A DNA stretch of 21,353 nt from Holophaga sp. (GTDB lineage: Bacteria; Acidobacteriota; Holophagae; Holophagales; Holophagaceae), in NCBI GenBank assembly GCA_031292735.1, contig JARLGP010000095.1, positions 1 to 21,353 of the forward strand, written 5' to 3'. The position numbers were made by a program, and so were the translations under genes. The notes beneath the pieces are model-generated. The model ran no database searches and was not told where the DNA came from. It saw only the letters and a list, made by a program, of their open reading frames with translations. Below, piece by piece: positions 7,367-14,900 of the stretch. How positions within the stretch are numbered: the first letter of the stretch is position 1; each line of letters begins with the position of its first letter.

Positions 7367-7422
7367 GGCCTCCGGACCGCCCTGCCGCGGCGCATCCGGA
7401 ACCCCGGAATTCCGGCCCGCCG

Positions 7423-8388
7423 TCATCCGGGTTCGGGGCGGGGCGCCACGGCCTGCGGCATCAGCCAATGCCCCCGGGTGGTCGCCACCGGGCGCTGGGG
7501 GTCGTCCTGCCAGAGGTTGGCCTGCACCAGCGACACCCGATGGCCCAGGCGGATGGTGATGCCCTGGGCATAGGTGTCCACGGGCCGGGCCGGACGCAGG
7601 TAGTCGATGGAGAAATCCACGGCCTTGGGCACGCCCTTGGCCATGTCCGGGTTGCTGGCCACCAGGTGCAGCATCATCACGGTCTCGCTGAACCCGGCCA
7701 GGACGCCGCCATGGATGGCCGGAAGCTTGGGATTGCCGATCAGGTCCTCGTGGTACGGCAGGCGGAAGATGGGCCCGGCATGCGCCTGCGGAAACTTGAC
7801 GACGCCCAGGAAGTCCACATACGGCGACCGGCCCGCGGGCAGCGCGGGATGGGTGGCCCGGGACACGGCCCGGAGAACCTCCGGGGGTAGCGGGTTCAAG
7901 GCCGGGGGGCCGATGAGCGGCTGGTGAGCGCCCGAGGGGCTGCGCCCGGAACGCGCGGTGTGCATGAAGGTGGCGTTGGCCAGGGCGATCACGCTCCCGC
8001 CCTGGCGCACTTCGCCCCCCACGAACGCCACGCTGCGGGACAACCGGTGGCAACGGGCGTCGCACACGAGGTCCTGGCCGGCGTCGGCGGAACGCAGGTA
8101 GTCCATGCGCAGGTCCAGGGTGGCGAAGGTCCCCGACTCCCGGGCGGAGGTCCACGCGGCGAAACCGCAGGCGGTGTCGGCCAGGGCGCAGATGGCTCCG
8201 GTATGGATCCGGTTGCGCACGCTGTCGCCGCACCACATGGAACGGGCGGGCAGCAGAAGGCTGTCCCGCCCCTTCTCCACCGAGATGGCGGTCATCCCGG
8301 ACATCCGCACATAGGGAAGGATCTCGATGCGCCGGGCCACCCATTGCTGGAAGTCGTCGGACGGGGTTGGGTCTGATTTGAGAATCAT
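7423..8388 (-). CDS. double-hotdog (PaaI-like) acyl-CoA thioesterase family protein
   Basis: The 321-residue soluble protein contains two copies of the PaaI/4HBT hotdog fold. The first carries HTGAICALADTACG (62-75) and the second HGGVLAGFSETV (226-237), which places D71 and E235 at the usual catalytic-helix position. Internal duplication also shows in the paired strands LDLRMDYLRSA (91-101) and VDFSIDYLRPA (258-268). Family members hydrolyse acyl-CoA thioesters; the substrate cannot be told from sequence. Stand-alone PaaI proteins are about 140 residues and act as dimers or tetramers, so this one probably forms a pseudo-dimer. It begins 20 bases after tadA with only a weak ribosome site, and it is probably cotranscribed with the three genes upstream. 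Confidence 0.8.
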   Translation of the reverse strand: MILKSDPTPSDDFQQWVARRIEILPYVRMSGMTAISVEKGRDSLLLPARSMWCGDSVRNRIHTGAICALADTACGFAAWTSARESGTFATLDLRMDYLRSADAGQDLVCDARCHRLSRSVAFVGGEVRQGGSVIALANATFMHTARSGRSPSGAHQPLIGPPALNPLPPEVLRAVSRATHPALPAGRSPYVDFLGVVKFPQAHAGPIFRLPYHEDLIGNPKLPAIHGGVLAGFSETVMMLHLVASNPDMAKGVPKAVDFSIDYLRPARPVDTYAQGITIRLGHRVSLVQANLWQDDPQRPVATTRGHWLMPQAVAPRPEPG

Positions 8389-8408
8389 AGGTCAGCTCGC
8401 CAACCAGT

Positions 8409-8861
8409 CTACCGCCTCCGCCGGAAGAAGCTCTGCAACTGCTCTCGGCACTCCGGTTCCAGCAGGCCCCCGGCGAAGACCAGCTTGTGGTTCAGGTTGG
8501 CCTCCCGCAACGGGCGCTCCAGGCGGCTCACCCCCACCTTGGGATCGGGCGCGCCGAACACCACCCGGGCCACCCGGGCCTGGATCAGGGCGCCGAAGCA
8601 CATGAGGCAGGGTTCCAGGGTCACGTAGAGGGTGGCCCCGGGCATGCGGTAGTTGCGCAGCCAGGCGCCGGCGCTGCGCAGGGCCATGATCTCGGCGTGG
8701 GCGGTGGGATCGTTGCTCTCCACCGGGCAGTTGTGGCCCACGGACACCAGGTTCTGGTCCATGACCAGGACGGCGCCGATGGGCACTTCGTCCCGCCGGT
8801 CCGCCTTGTCCGCCTCCTCGATGGCGAGCTTCATGAAATAGATGTCATCGCCCGACCACAT
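8409..8861 (-). CDS. tadA: tRNA-specific adenosine-34 deaminase TadA
   Basis: The 150-residue cytidine-deaminase-fold enzyme converts A34 to inosine in the anticodon of tRNA-Arg(ACG). Zinc ligands H55 in TAHAEIMAL, C85 and C88 in EPCLMC, and catalytic E57 are all present. The N-terminal FMKLAIEEA helix and the VPIGAVLV strand are standard for the family, and the length is close to usual (E. coli about 167). The ATG at 8861 directly abuts the TGA of the preceding gene (TGAATG), so translation is probably coupled. General cytosine or guanine deaminases share the motifs, but the overall sequence looks like TadA. Confidence 0.93.
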   Translation of the reverse strand: MWSGDDIYFMKLAIEEADKADRRDEVPIGAVLVMDQNLVSVGHNCPVESNDPTAHAEIMALRSAGAWLRNYRMPGATLYVTLEPCLMCFGALIQARVARVVFGAPDPKVGVSRLERPLREANLNHKLVFAGGLLEPECREQLQSFFRRRR

Positions 8862-11063
8862 TCAGCGTCTCCCTGGTGCCCTCCCCATCATCTCGCCAAA
8901 GACGCGTTCCAGCTCTGCTTGTTCCTGGGTGCAGTCCAGGGCGGTGAGCGCATCCCGCAGGGGCTGGAACACGGCGGTCTGTTCTTCCCGGCGCCGCTCC
9001 AGGACCCAGCTCTGCTCGCCCCGGTACAGGCTGTCCAGGGGGCGGTGGTCCAGGGTGTCCCACACGGCCCGGAACCAGTCGCGCATGACACTGAAATTGC
9101 CCTGCCGCTTCAATTCGGCCGCCACCGCCCGCTGGACTTCATAGGGCAGCCAGGAACGCCAGTCGCCCCGGGGGCTCCAGAAGGCGGTGTTCTGGGCCAG
9201 GGCCAGCACCGACGGCTGGGACGGGTGGAACCGGGCCCAGCTGATCCAGGCCCGCCACAGGTAGGTGCGGTTGGGCCAGACGCGGATGGCCTGTTCCAGG
9301 GCCGGCAGGGCCTGCTGGGCGGCGGCGCCCCACAGGCTGGGGTCGGGCCGCCAGCTGGACTTGGGGTCGAATTCCAGGGCCACCCTGGCCCTGGCGGCGT
9401 CTTCGGCCAGGATCGGCTCCAGCCGGCGGTCCGGCATCCGCTTCATGAGCAGCTCCACCCGCTCCCGGCGCGCCGCCAGGTGGTCGGGCTGGGACGCCAG
9501 CAGCCCCTGCAGCCGCTGCAGCAGGGTGGGCCCTTCCCCTTCCAGGACGCTGGCCAGGGCCTTGGCTTCGGGGCAGTGGCTGCCGGTGGCGCGCAGCTCC
9601 TCGCCCCGGTAGAGCGCCCAGCGCGGCCCCGGCGCCCAGCCGAAGCGGGCGCGGGCCTTGTCGAAGGCTTCCCGGTCGGCGACCTCCCAGCGCAGTTCGG
9701 CCGGCGACCAGGGCGCCAATTCCGGGGCGCCGCGCAGGGCGGTCCAGGCCAGCAGCCACCTGGGCATTCCGTTCACCACCAGACGCAAGGGGGGGGCCAG
9801 GGCCGGCATGGCGGGGGGCTCGCCGTCCCGGCCCAGCACCTGGGTGACCAGCAGCCGCCAGGCGTTGGGGTCGCCGCCCGGACCGGTGAACAGCGAGCCC
9901 CGGCTGAGCAGGGCGTCCCGCACGCCCTGGCTGCCGCCCCACTGCCGGGCCTCGCCCAGGGCGCTGCCGGCCAGGTCCCAGGTGCCCAGCCCGGCCATGG
10001 CGATGCCGCGCTGGGCCAGGAGGGCGCTCTGCAGCCGGCAGTAGTTGTCCCAGCCGTGGGGCGACATGGGTTCCGGGGGCCCCTGGGGGGTCAGGTCGGA
10101 CACCAGCCGCAGCGCGCCGTTCCAGTCCCTGCGCCGGTAGCTGGGCTCCAGGAACCGGCTCAGCATGCCGGGATCCGGCCAGGGGTCCCCGGGCACCGGG
10201 AGGCAGAGCCCGGCCAGGTTGCCCAGGGGCAGCCCGGCGGCATCCATGGTCTCCACCCAGAAATGGGCCAGGTCCTGGTCGTAGGGGTCCTCCCGGAGCC
10301 GCTGCTCCAGGCTGGCCGCGGCCCGGGCGCAGAGCTTGCGCATGCGCGAGGACTGGCCCACGTCGTAGAAGCCCAGGTGGGAGGCCACCGCGCCGGCTTC
10401 CCGCTCCCATCCGGGCAGGCTGATGAGCTGTTCCAGGGCATCCGCCACCTCGGCGTACAGTTCGTCGGCCATGGCGTCGCCGCGGCCGGGGGCGAGGCTG
10501 ACCCGCGGGTTGGTGAAGCTGGGCCGGGCCGAGGGGTCGGTGTGCCAGGCCGGGATGTGCACCTTGCCTTCCCGGTCCAGGGCCAGGAGCCGCACCCGCA
10601 GGATCTGGAAGGCCTGGTTCAGCGCCTCCAGCCGGGCCTCGCCCTGGTCCGGATGCTCCCGCAGGAACTGGTCCCGGGCCTCCCAGCGGGGCCGGGCCCC
10701 GACGGCGTGGATGGCGTCCAGCACCTGGTCGCCCTTGGGCCGGCCGGGGCCGGAACCGGCCTCGTCCCCGGTGGGGGACAGCAGCAGCCAGTGCGGCTCG
10801 GAGCCCCAGCTCTTCTGGGACCAGAGGTCCTGGGCCAGGGCGCCGGCCAGCGGTTCCAGGTTGCAGTCCCCGGCCGTGAGGAGCTTCTGGAAGGTGGGAT
10901 CCTTGTAGGCTTCGAAATTGGGGAAATCGCCCTGGCGCACGCACACGGTCCACTTGCCCAGACGGGGATCCTGGCGCCGGCGCTGGACGAAATCACCCCA
11001 GGGCGAGGCGCTGGCCAGGACACCGGTCAGCAGCAGGGCGGGAACCAGGAAAGAGAATCGCAT
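8862..11063 (-). CDS. large secreted protein of unknown function, Trp-rich and TPR-like
   Basis: The 733-residue product starts with a typical Sec signal peptide (MRFSFLVPALLLTGVLASA, cleavage probably before SPWG), so it is exported, most likely to the periplasm. I do not recognise a family. The mature part is rich in Trp, Leu, Ala and Arg and seems mainly helical. Stretches such as ALPALEQAIRVWPNRTYLWR and DHLAARRERVELLMKRMP look like degenerate tetratricopeptide helices, suggesting a scaffold rather than an enzyme. No catalytic motif, lipobox or transmembrane segment other than the signal is visible. It lies six bases after the FAD oxidoreductase stop and abuts tadA, so it belongs to that operon. 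Its start codon lies within a perfect inverted repeat. It may be restricted to this lineage. Confidence 0.8.
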   Translation of the reverse strand: MRFSFLVPALLLTGVLASASPWGDFVQRRRQDPRLGKWTVCVRQGDFPNFEAYKDPTFQKLLTAGDCNLEPLAGALAQDLWSQKSWGSEPHWLLLSPTGDEAGSGPGRPKGDQVLDAIHAVGARPRWEARDQFLREHPDQGEARLEALNQAFQILRVRLLALDREGKVHIPAWHTDPSARPSFTNPRVSLAPGRGDAMADELYAEVADALEQLISLPGWEREAGAVASHLGFYDVGQSSRMRKLCARAAASLEQRLREDPYDQDLAHFWVETMDAAGLPLGNLAGLCLPVPGDPWPDPGMLSRFLEPSYRRRDWNGALRLVSDLTPQGPPEPMSPHGWDNYCRLQSALLAQRGIAMAGLGTWDLAGSALGEARQWGGSQGVRDALLSRGSLFTGPGGDPNAWRLLVTQVLGRDGEPPAMPALAPPLRLVVNGMPRWLLAWTALRGAPELAPWSPAELRWEVADREAFDKARARFGWAPGPRWALYRGEELRATGSHCPEAKALASVLEGEGPTLLQRLQGLLASQPDHLAARRERVELLMKRMPDRRLEPILAEDAARARVALEFDPKSSWRPDPSLWGAAAQQALPALEQAIRVWPNRTYLWRAWISWARFHPSQPSVLALAQNTAFWSPRGDWRSWLPYEVQRAVAAELKRQGNFSVMRDWFRAVWDTLDHRPLDSLYRGEQSWVLERRREEQTAVFQPLRDALTALDCTQEQAELERVFGEMMGRAPGRR

Positions 11064-11077
11064 TAACCATTAATGCG
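11059..11077. repeat. perfect 8-bp inverted repeat covering a stop/start junction
   Basis: CGCATTAA (11059-11066) and TTAATGCG (11070-11077) are separated by three bases. In the minus-strand mRNA the stem includes the TAA of the oxidoreductase gene and the ATG of the secreted-protein gene. The stem could occlude initiation until ribosomes finishing the first gene open it. Confidence 0.55.
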
Positions 11078-12137
11078 GCAACAGGCGTCCAGGATTCAAG
11101 GGGTCGGCGAAATTTTTCCCCAGGATGCAGTCGGCCACCCGCGCGCCCACCGCCAGCCCGGAGGTCATGCCGTGGCCGCCCAGGCCCGCCGCCCAGAACA
11201 GCTTGGGCTGGATCGGGTCGGGGCCCAGCACGAAGCGCCGGTCCGGGGAGAAGGTGCGCAGGCCGCACCAGAGCCGGGCCACCGGCGCCGCCTCCATGGC
11301 GGGGATGAGCTCCTTCAGGGAGGCGGCCAGGCCCTCCAGCATGGATTCGTCGTTGTCCGGCTGCCGGCCCCGGGCCGGCAGCGGCGTGCTGGACTCTTCG
11401 CAGGCGCAAAGCAGCGCGCCGCCGGATTCCGGGCGGATGTAGAGCGGCCGGTCCGCCCACCAGGCCCAGGGCTGGTCCGCCGGGCAGGGCGCGGTGCTCC
11501 ACACCAGGTGCCGGCGCAGGGGCTGGAACGGGATGTCCAGGCCCCCGGCCATGCGCCCCAGGTCCTGGGCCCAGGCGCCGGCGGCGTTCACCAGGATCCG
11601 GGCGCGGATCGTACCCTGGTCGGTGGTCACCCGGAACCCGGACGGCTCCGGGGTGATGGTCTGCACCTGGCAGCCGAAGTGCAGCTGGGCGCCGCCGGCC
11701 CGGGCGGTGTCGGCGCAATAGCGCAGCTCGCCGTCGGTGTCGATCAGCCCGTCCCCGGCCAGGTGCAGCCACTCGGCCGCGCGCAGCCCGGGGATCGGGG
11801 TGCCGGAGCCCAGGGTCGGATCCAGCCCGAACGCCCGGGCCTCGTCGGCCAGGGCGCGGGTGCCGCCCACCTCGGCTCCCAGCAGGTAGCCGCCGGTGAC
11901 CCGCATGAGCCCCGCCTTCAGCAGGCGCGCGCAGCCCTGCACGGTGAGGGCGGTGTGTTCGGCCCGGCCGGTGAGGCGGCGGGCGATGCCGGCGTTGTGG
12001 CCGCTGGCGTAGAACCCCGGCTGGACCTCCCGCTCCACCAGCGCCACCCCGCCCTGGCCGGCCAGGGCCAGGTTGCAGGCGGTGGCCAGCCCGGCGATGC
12101 CGCCGCCGATGATGAGTATTTCTGCACTGTCTTCCAT
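11070..12137 (-). CDS. FAD-dependent DAO-family oxidoreductase (D-amino-acid dehydrogenase/DauA-like)
   Basis: The 355-residue flavoprotein has an N-terminal Rossmann dinucleotide motif GGGIAG (G11, G13, G16) ending at an acidic residue in LVEREVQPG. The next segment, GFYASGHNAG, corresponds to the GYHSTGRSAA region of D-arginine dehydrogenase DauA. A second FAD-contacting motif (ILVNAAGAWAQDLG) and the C-terminal GLRTFSPDRRFVLGPDP and GLGGHGMTSG motifs complete the DAO fold. Likely chemistry is oxidation of a D-amino or N-alkyl amino acid; the substrate is unknown. There is no signal peptide. The ATG at 12137 follows GGGGAG. The gene starts the minus-strand operon and is divergent from the copper cluster, sharing a short intergenic region of about 100 bases. 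Confidence 0.82.
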   Translation of the reverse strand: MEDSAEILIIGGGIAGLATACNLALAGQGGVALVEREVQPGFYASGHNAGIARRLTGRAEHTALTVQGCARLLKAGLMRVTGGYLLGAEVGGTRALADEARAFGLDPTLGSGTPIPGLRAAEWLHLAGDGLIDTDGELRYCADTARAGGAQLHFGCQVQTITPEPSGFRVTTDQGTIRARILVNAAGAWAQDLGRMAGGLDIPFQPLRRHLVWSTAPCPADQPWAWWADRPLYIRPESGGALLCACEESSTPLPARGRQPDNDESMLEGLAASLKELIPAMEAAPVARLWCGLRTFSPDRRFVLGPDPIQPKLFWAAGLGGHGMTSGLAVGARVADCILGKNFADPLNPGRLLPH

Positions 12138-12165
12138 GTGGGACTCCCCAACCAGTCTGCCAGCC

Positions 12166-12194
12166 TTGACAGGATCCGGAACCAGGACTAACTT
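12166..12194 (+). promoter_or_regulatory. promoter of the copper-resistance operon
   Basis: A perfect TTGACA (12166-12171) is followed after 17 bases by TAACTT (12189-12194), a weak -10 (three of six). Transcription would start near 12201, right at the G/C inverted repeat proposed as the repressor site. A strong -35, a weak -10 and an overlapping operator suit a repressor-controlled gene. Confidence 0.5.
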
Positions 12195-12201
12195 GAGGCA
12201 T

Positions 12202-12221
12202 CCCCCCCCAGGTGGGGTGGG
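12202..12221 (+). promoter_or_regulatory. CsoR-type operator
   Basis: CCCCCCCC and GGGGTGGG, separated by AGGT, form a G/C-tract inverted repeat with one mismatch. This closely resembles the Mycobacterium tuberculosis CsoR operator, which also pairs C-tract and GGGGTGGG half sites across a four-base spacer. It lies at the predicted transcription start, upstream of copZ and the csoR-like gene, so autoregulation by the encoded repressor is expected. Confidence 0.65.
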
Positions 12222-12235
12222 TAATGGAGGACAGC

Positions 12236-12439
12236 ATGATAAAGCTGAAGATCACCGGCATGAGTTGCAACAACTGCGTGAACCACGTAAGCCACGCCCT
12301 GGCCGGGGTGGCCGGGGTTTCCGGCCCGGTGGAGGTGAGCCTGGAACGGGGCGAGGCCACCGTCGCCGGCACCGCCGAGCCCAAGGCCCTGGTGGCCGCG
12401 GTGGAAGCGGAAGGCTACCACGCCGTCCTGGTGCCCTGA
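12236..12439 (+). CDS. copZ: CopZ-like copper chaperone (heavy-metal-associated domain)
   Basis: The 67-residue protein is a single ferredoxin-like HMA domain with the Cu(I) motif GMSCNNC near its N-terminus (KITGMSCNNCVNHV). The rest follows the usual beta-alpha-beta-beta-alpha-beta pattern and ends in the GYHAVLV strand. Such proteins carry Cu(I) in the cytosol to CopA-type ATPases and to CsoR. I chose ATG 12236 because GGAGG (12226-12230) precedes it by five bases; an in-frame GTG at 12212 would lie inside the operator. It is the first gene of the operon, and csoR starts three bases after its stop. Confidence 0.93.
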   Translation: MIKLKITGMSCNNCVNHVSHALAGVAGVSGPVEVSLERGEATVAGTAEPKALVAAVEAEGYHAVLVP

Positions 12440-12442
12440 GCC

Positions 12443-12745
12443 ATGGCCGCGGACCATGGCTGTTGCGGAGGAGGCCTGCACCTGGACCCGGACGTGCGGG
12501 AGGACGCCAAGCGCCGCCTGCTTTCGGTACGGGGCCACGTGGAGGGCATCCTCCGCATGCTGGGGGACGATTCGGTGTACTGCGTGGACGTGCTCAAGCA
12601 GCTGAAGGCGGTGGACGGCGCCCTGGACAAGGTGGGCGGCATGATCCTGCAAAGCCACCTCAAGCGGCACGTGGTCACCTCCCACGAGCGCGGCGACGAG
12701 GACCGGATCGTTTCGGAACTTATGGAATTGCTTAAATACCGTTAA
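12443..12745 (+). CDS. csoR: CsoR/RcnR-family metal-sensing repressor with Cys-His-His ligand set
   Basis: The 100-residue all-helical DUF156 repressor should bind the upstream G/C-rich operator as a tetramer. The core RLLSVRGHVEGILRML is standard for the family. Expected metal ligands are C47 (VYCVDVLKQL), H72 and H76 (SHLKRHV), with the usual spacing of 25 and 4. In copper-sensing CsoR the third ligand is Cys; a His there is the RcnR (Ni/Co) pattern. The N-terminus has an extra H5, C7, C8 and H13 (DHGCCGGGLH) that could contribute ligands. The copper context (copZ upstream, copA downstream) still argues for Cu(I) or a related soft metal. Formaldehyde-sensing FrmR proteins are less likely here. 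Confidence 0.9.
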   Translation: MAADHGCCGGGLHLDPDVREDAKRRLLSVRGHVEGILRMLGDDSVYCVDVLKQLKAVDGALDKVGGMILQSHLKRHVVTSHERGDEDRIVSELMELLKYR

Positions 12746-12755
12746 GGGGGAAGCC

Positions 12756-14843
12756 ATGGCCGAGCAGACCTTTCGCGTGGAGGGAATGACCTGCGCCAGT
12801 TGCGTGAAGCGGGTGGAAAAGGCCTTGGCCGGCGTGCCGGGGGTGGACGCGGTGCGGGTGAACCTGGCCACCGAGGAGGCCACGGTGAGCTCCCGCGGGG
12901 TGGCCTTCAACACCCTGGCCACGGCGCTCGCCGACCGGGGCTACCGGCTGCTGACGGCCGAGGCGGCCGATCCCCACGACGGCAACGTCCGCCTGGCCGG
13001 ACTGCGCGCCGGGGCGGCCTGGATCCTCACGCTGCCGCTCATGGCGGGGATGCTGCCGGGCCTGCACCTGCACCTGCCGTGGCCGCTCCAGGCGGCCCTG
13101 GCCGCCCTGGCGGCGCTGGGCGCCGGCAGCGGGTTCTTCCTGCGGGCGGCGCGCCAGGCCCTGCGCGGGGAGACCAGCATGGACACCCTCATCGCCCTGG
13201 GCGCCTCGGTGACCCTGGGCTTCGGCATCCAGCAGGGGCTGCAGGGCGCCATGCATCCGCCGTTCGAGACCGCGGCCGGGCTGGTGGCGTTCCTGCTCAC
13301 CGGCAAGTATCTGGAGGCCAAGGCCAAGCACCGGGCCACCCACAGCCTGGAGGCCCTGCTCAAGCTGGCCCCGGCCACGGCCCTGCGCCTGGCCCCGGAC
13401 GGTTCCGAACAGTCCGTGCCCACCAGCGAGATCCGCCCCGGGGACCGGGTGCGGGTGAAGCCGGGCTCGGCGGTGCCGGTGGACGGCGTGGTGCTGGCCG
13501 GCACCGCGGAGGTGGAGGAGGCGCTGCTCACCGGGGAACCGCTGCCGGTGGCCAAGGGGCCCGGGGACGCGCTGATCGCCGGCGCCCTGGTGCACGGCGG
13601 CGCCCTGGAGCTGCGCGCCGCCGCCACCGGCGAGGACACCTGGCTGGCCCGGCTGGCCCGGCAGGTGGCCCAGGCCCAGGGCTCCCGGGCCCCGGCCCAG
13701 GAGCTGGCCGACCGGGTCTCGGCGGTGTTCGTGCCGGTGATCCTGGCCCTGGCCGCGCTCACCCTGGCCGGATGGTGGTGGCACACCGGCTCCTTGGCCC
13801 TGGCCTGGCGGCCGGCGGTGACCCTGCTGGTGATCGCCTGCCCCTGCGCCCTGGGCCTGGCCACCCCGGTGGCCATGGCCGCGGCGCTCGGCACCGCGGC
13901 CCGCAACGGCCTGCTGGTGCGGGACGCCGCCGCCATGGAGGCGCTGGCCCGGATCACCGACCTGGCCTTCGACAAGACCGGCACCCTCACCCAGGGCCGC
14001 CCGGTGCTGCTGGACGTGATCGGCCAGGACCGGGACCAGATCCTCCGCCTGGCCTCGGCCCTGGAGCGGGATTCCGAGCACCCGGTGGCCATCGGCATCC
14101 GCGCCGCCGCCGCGGGGCTGGCCCCGGCGACGGTGACCGAATTCCGCAGCTACCCCGCCCTGGGCGTGGCGGGCCGGGTGGACGGCCGCGAGCTCCGCCT
14201 GGGCAACGCCGCCTTCCTGGAGCTGGACCTGCCCCCGGCGCCCCAGCACGGCCTGGTGGTGGGCCTGGCGGAAGGCAAGCGGCTGCTGGGCGCCCTGGTG
14301 CTGGCCGACGCCCAGCGGCCCGAGGCCCAGGCGGCAGTGACCGCCCTGGCCGGTCAGGGCCTGCGCCTGCACCTGTTCAGCGGCGACCGCCCGGAGGCGG
14401 CCGCCGCCCTGGCGGCCGAGCTGGGCATCCCGGGCGTCCAGGGCGGCTGCACCCCCGCGGACAAGCAGGCCCGCATCCAGGAGCTGCAGGCCCAGGGCGC
14501 TGTGGTGGGGTTCGTGGGCGACGGGGTGAACGACGGCCCCGCCCTGGCCCAGGCCGACGCCGGCATCAGCCTGCCCGGGCTGGAGGCGGCCCAGGCGGCG
14601 GCCCCGCTGAACCTGCTGCGCGAAGGCCTGGAACCGCTGCTGCAGGCCCGCCGGCTGGCCCTGCGCACCCGCCGGGTGATCCACCAGAACCTGGCCTGGG
14701 CGTTCGGCTACAACCTGGTGCTGGTGCCGCTGGCGGCGTTCAACCTGCTGGACCGGTTCGGCGGCCCCATGCTGGCCGGCGCGGCCATGGGGCTCAGCTC
14801 TCTGACGGTTGTGCTGAACGCGCTCCGGCTGAGGTCCGAATAA
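12756..14843 (+). CDS. copA: Cu(I)-exporting P1B-type ATPase CopA
   Basis: The 695-residue inner-membrane pump moves Cu(I) from cytosol to periplasm using ATP. One N-terminal metal-binding domain carries MTCASC (C13, C16). The remaining landmarks are the actuator TGE (259-261), the TM6 CPC metal site (362-364), the phosphorylation motif DKTGT (D406), the P1B HP motif (H442-P443) and GDGVND (588-593). The last two helices contain YN (GYNLVL) and M-SS (AMGLSSL), the signature of monovalent Cu/Ag transporters. Family members with two metal-binding domains are longer; here the separate CopZ may supply the metal. The ATG at 12756 lies ten bases after csoR with GGGGGAAG as its ribosome site. Ag(I) is an alternative or additional substrate. 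Confidence 0.96.
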   Translation: MAEQTFRVEGMTCASCVKRVEKALAGVPGVDAVRVNLATEEATVSSRGVAFNTLATALADRGYRLLTAEAADPHDGNVRLAGLRAGAAWILTLPLMAGMLPGLHLHLPWPLQAALAALAALGAGSGFFLRAARQALRGETSMDTLIALGASVTLGFGIQQGLQGAMHPPFETAAGLVAFLLTGKYLEAKAKHRATHSLEALLKLAPATALRLAPDGSEQSVPTSEIRPGDRVRVKPGSAVPVDGVVLAGTAEVEEALLTGEPLPVAKGPGDALIAGALVHGGALELRAAATGEDTWLARLARQVAQAQGSRAPAQELADRVSAVFVPVILALAALTLAGWWWHTGSLALAWRPAVTLLVIACPCALGLATPVAMAAALGTAARNGLLVRDAAAMEALARITDLAFDKTGTLTQGRPVLLDVIGQDRDQILRLASALERDSEHPVAIGIRAAAAGLAPATVTEFRSYPALGVAGRVDGRELRLGNAAFLELDLPPAPQHGLVVGLAEGKRLLGALVLADAQRPEAQAAVTALAGQGLRLHLFSGDRPEAAAALAAELGIPGVQGGCTPADKQARIQELQAQGAVVGFVGDGVNDGPALAQADAGISLPGLEAAQAAAPLNLLREGLEPLLQARRLALRTRRVIHQNLAWAFGYNLVLVPLAAFNLLDRFGGPMLAGAAMGLSSLTVVLNALRLRSE

Positions 14844-14900
14844 ATTCCGACTTCTTTGTCCGTATGAACCCGGTTAACCTTTTCCCGAGGAATGTGCAGC

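Noticed and set aside
7404..7415. Perfect palindrome CCGGAATTCCGG downstream of the thioesterase gene
   Set aside because: It has no loop and no U tract, so it would not form a usual terminator. Such palindromes are frequent in GC-rich DNA.
8487..11066. An 859-codon plus-strand frame opposite tadA and the secreted protein
   Set aside because: Composition is Gly/Pro/Gln/His-rich without motifs and it crosses two genes on the other strand, one of which is certainly tadA.
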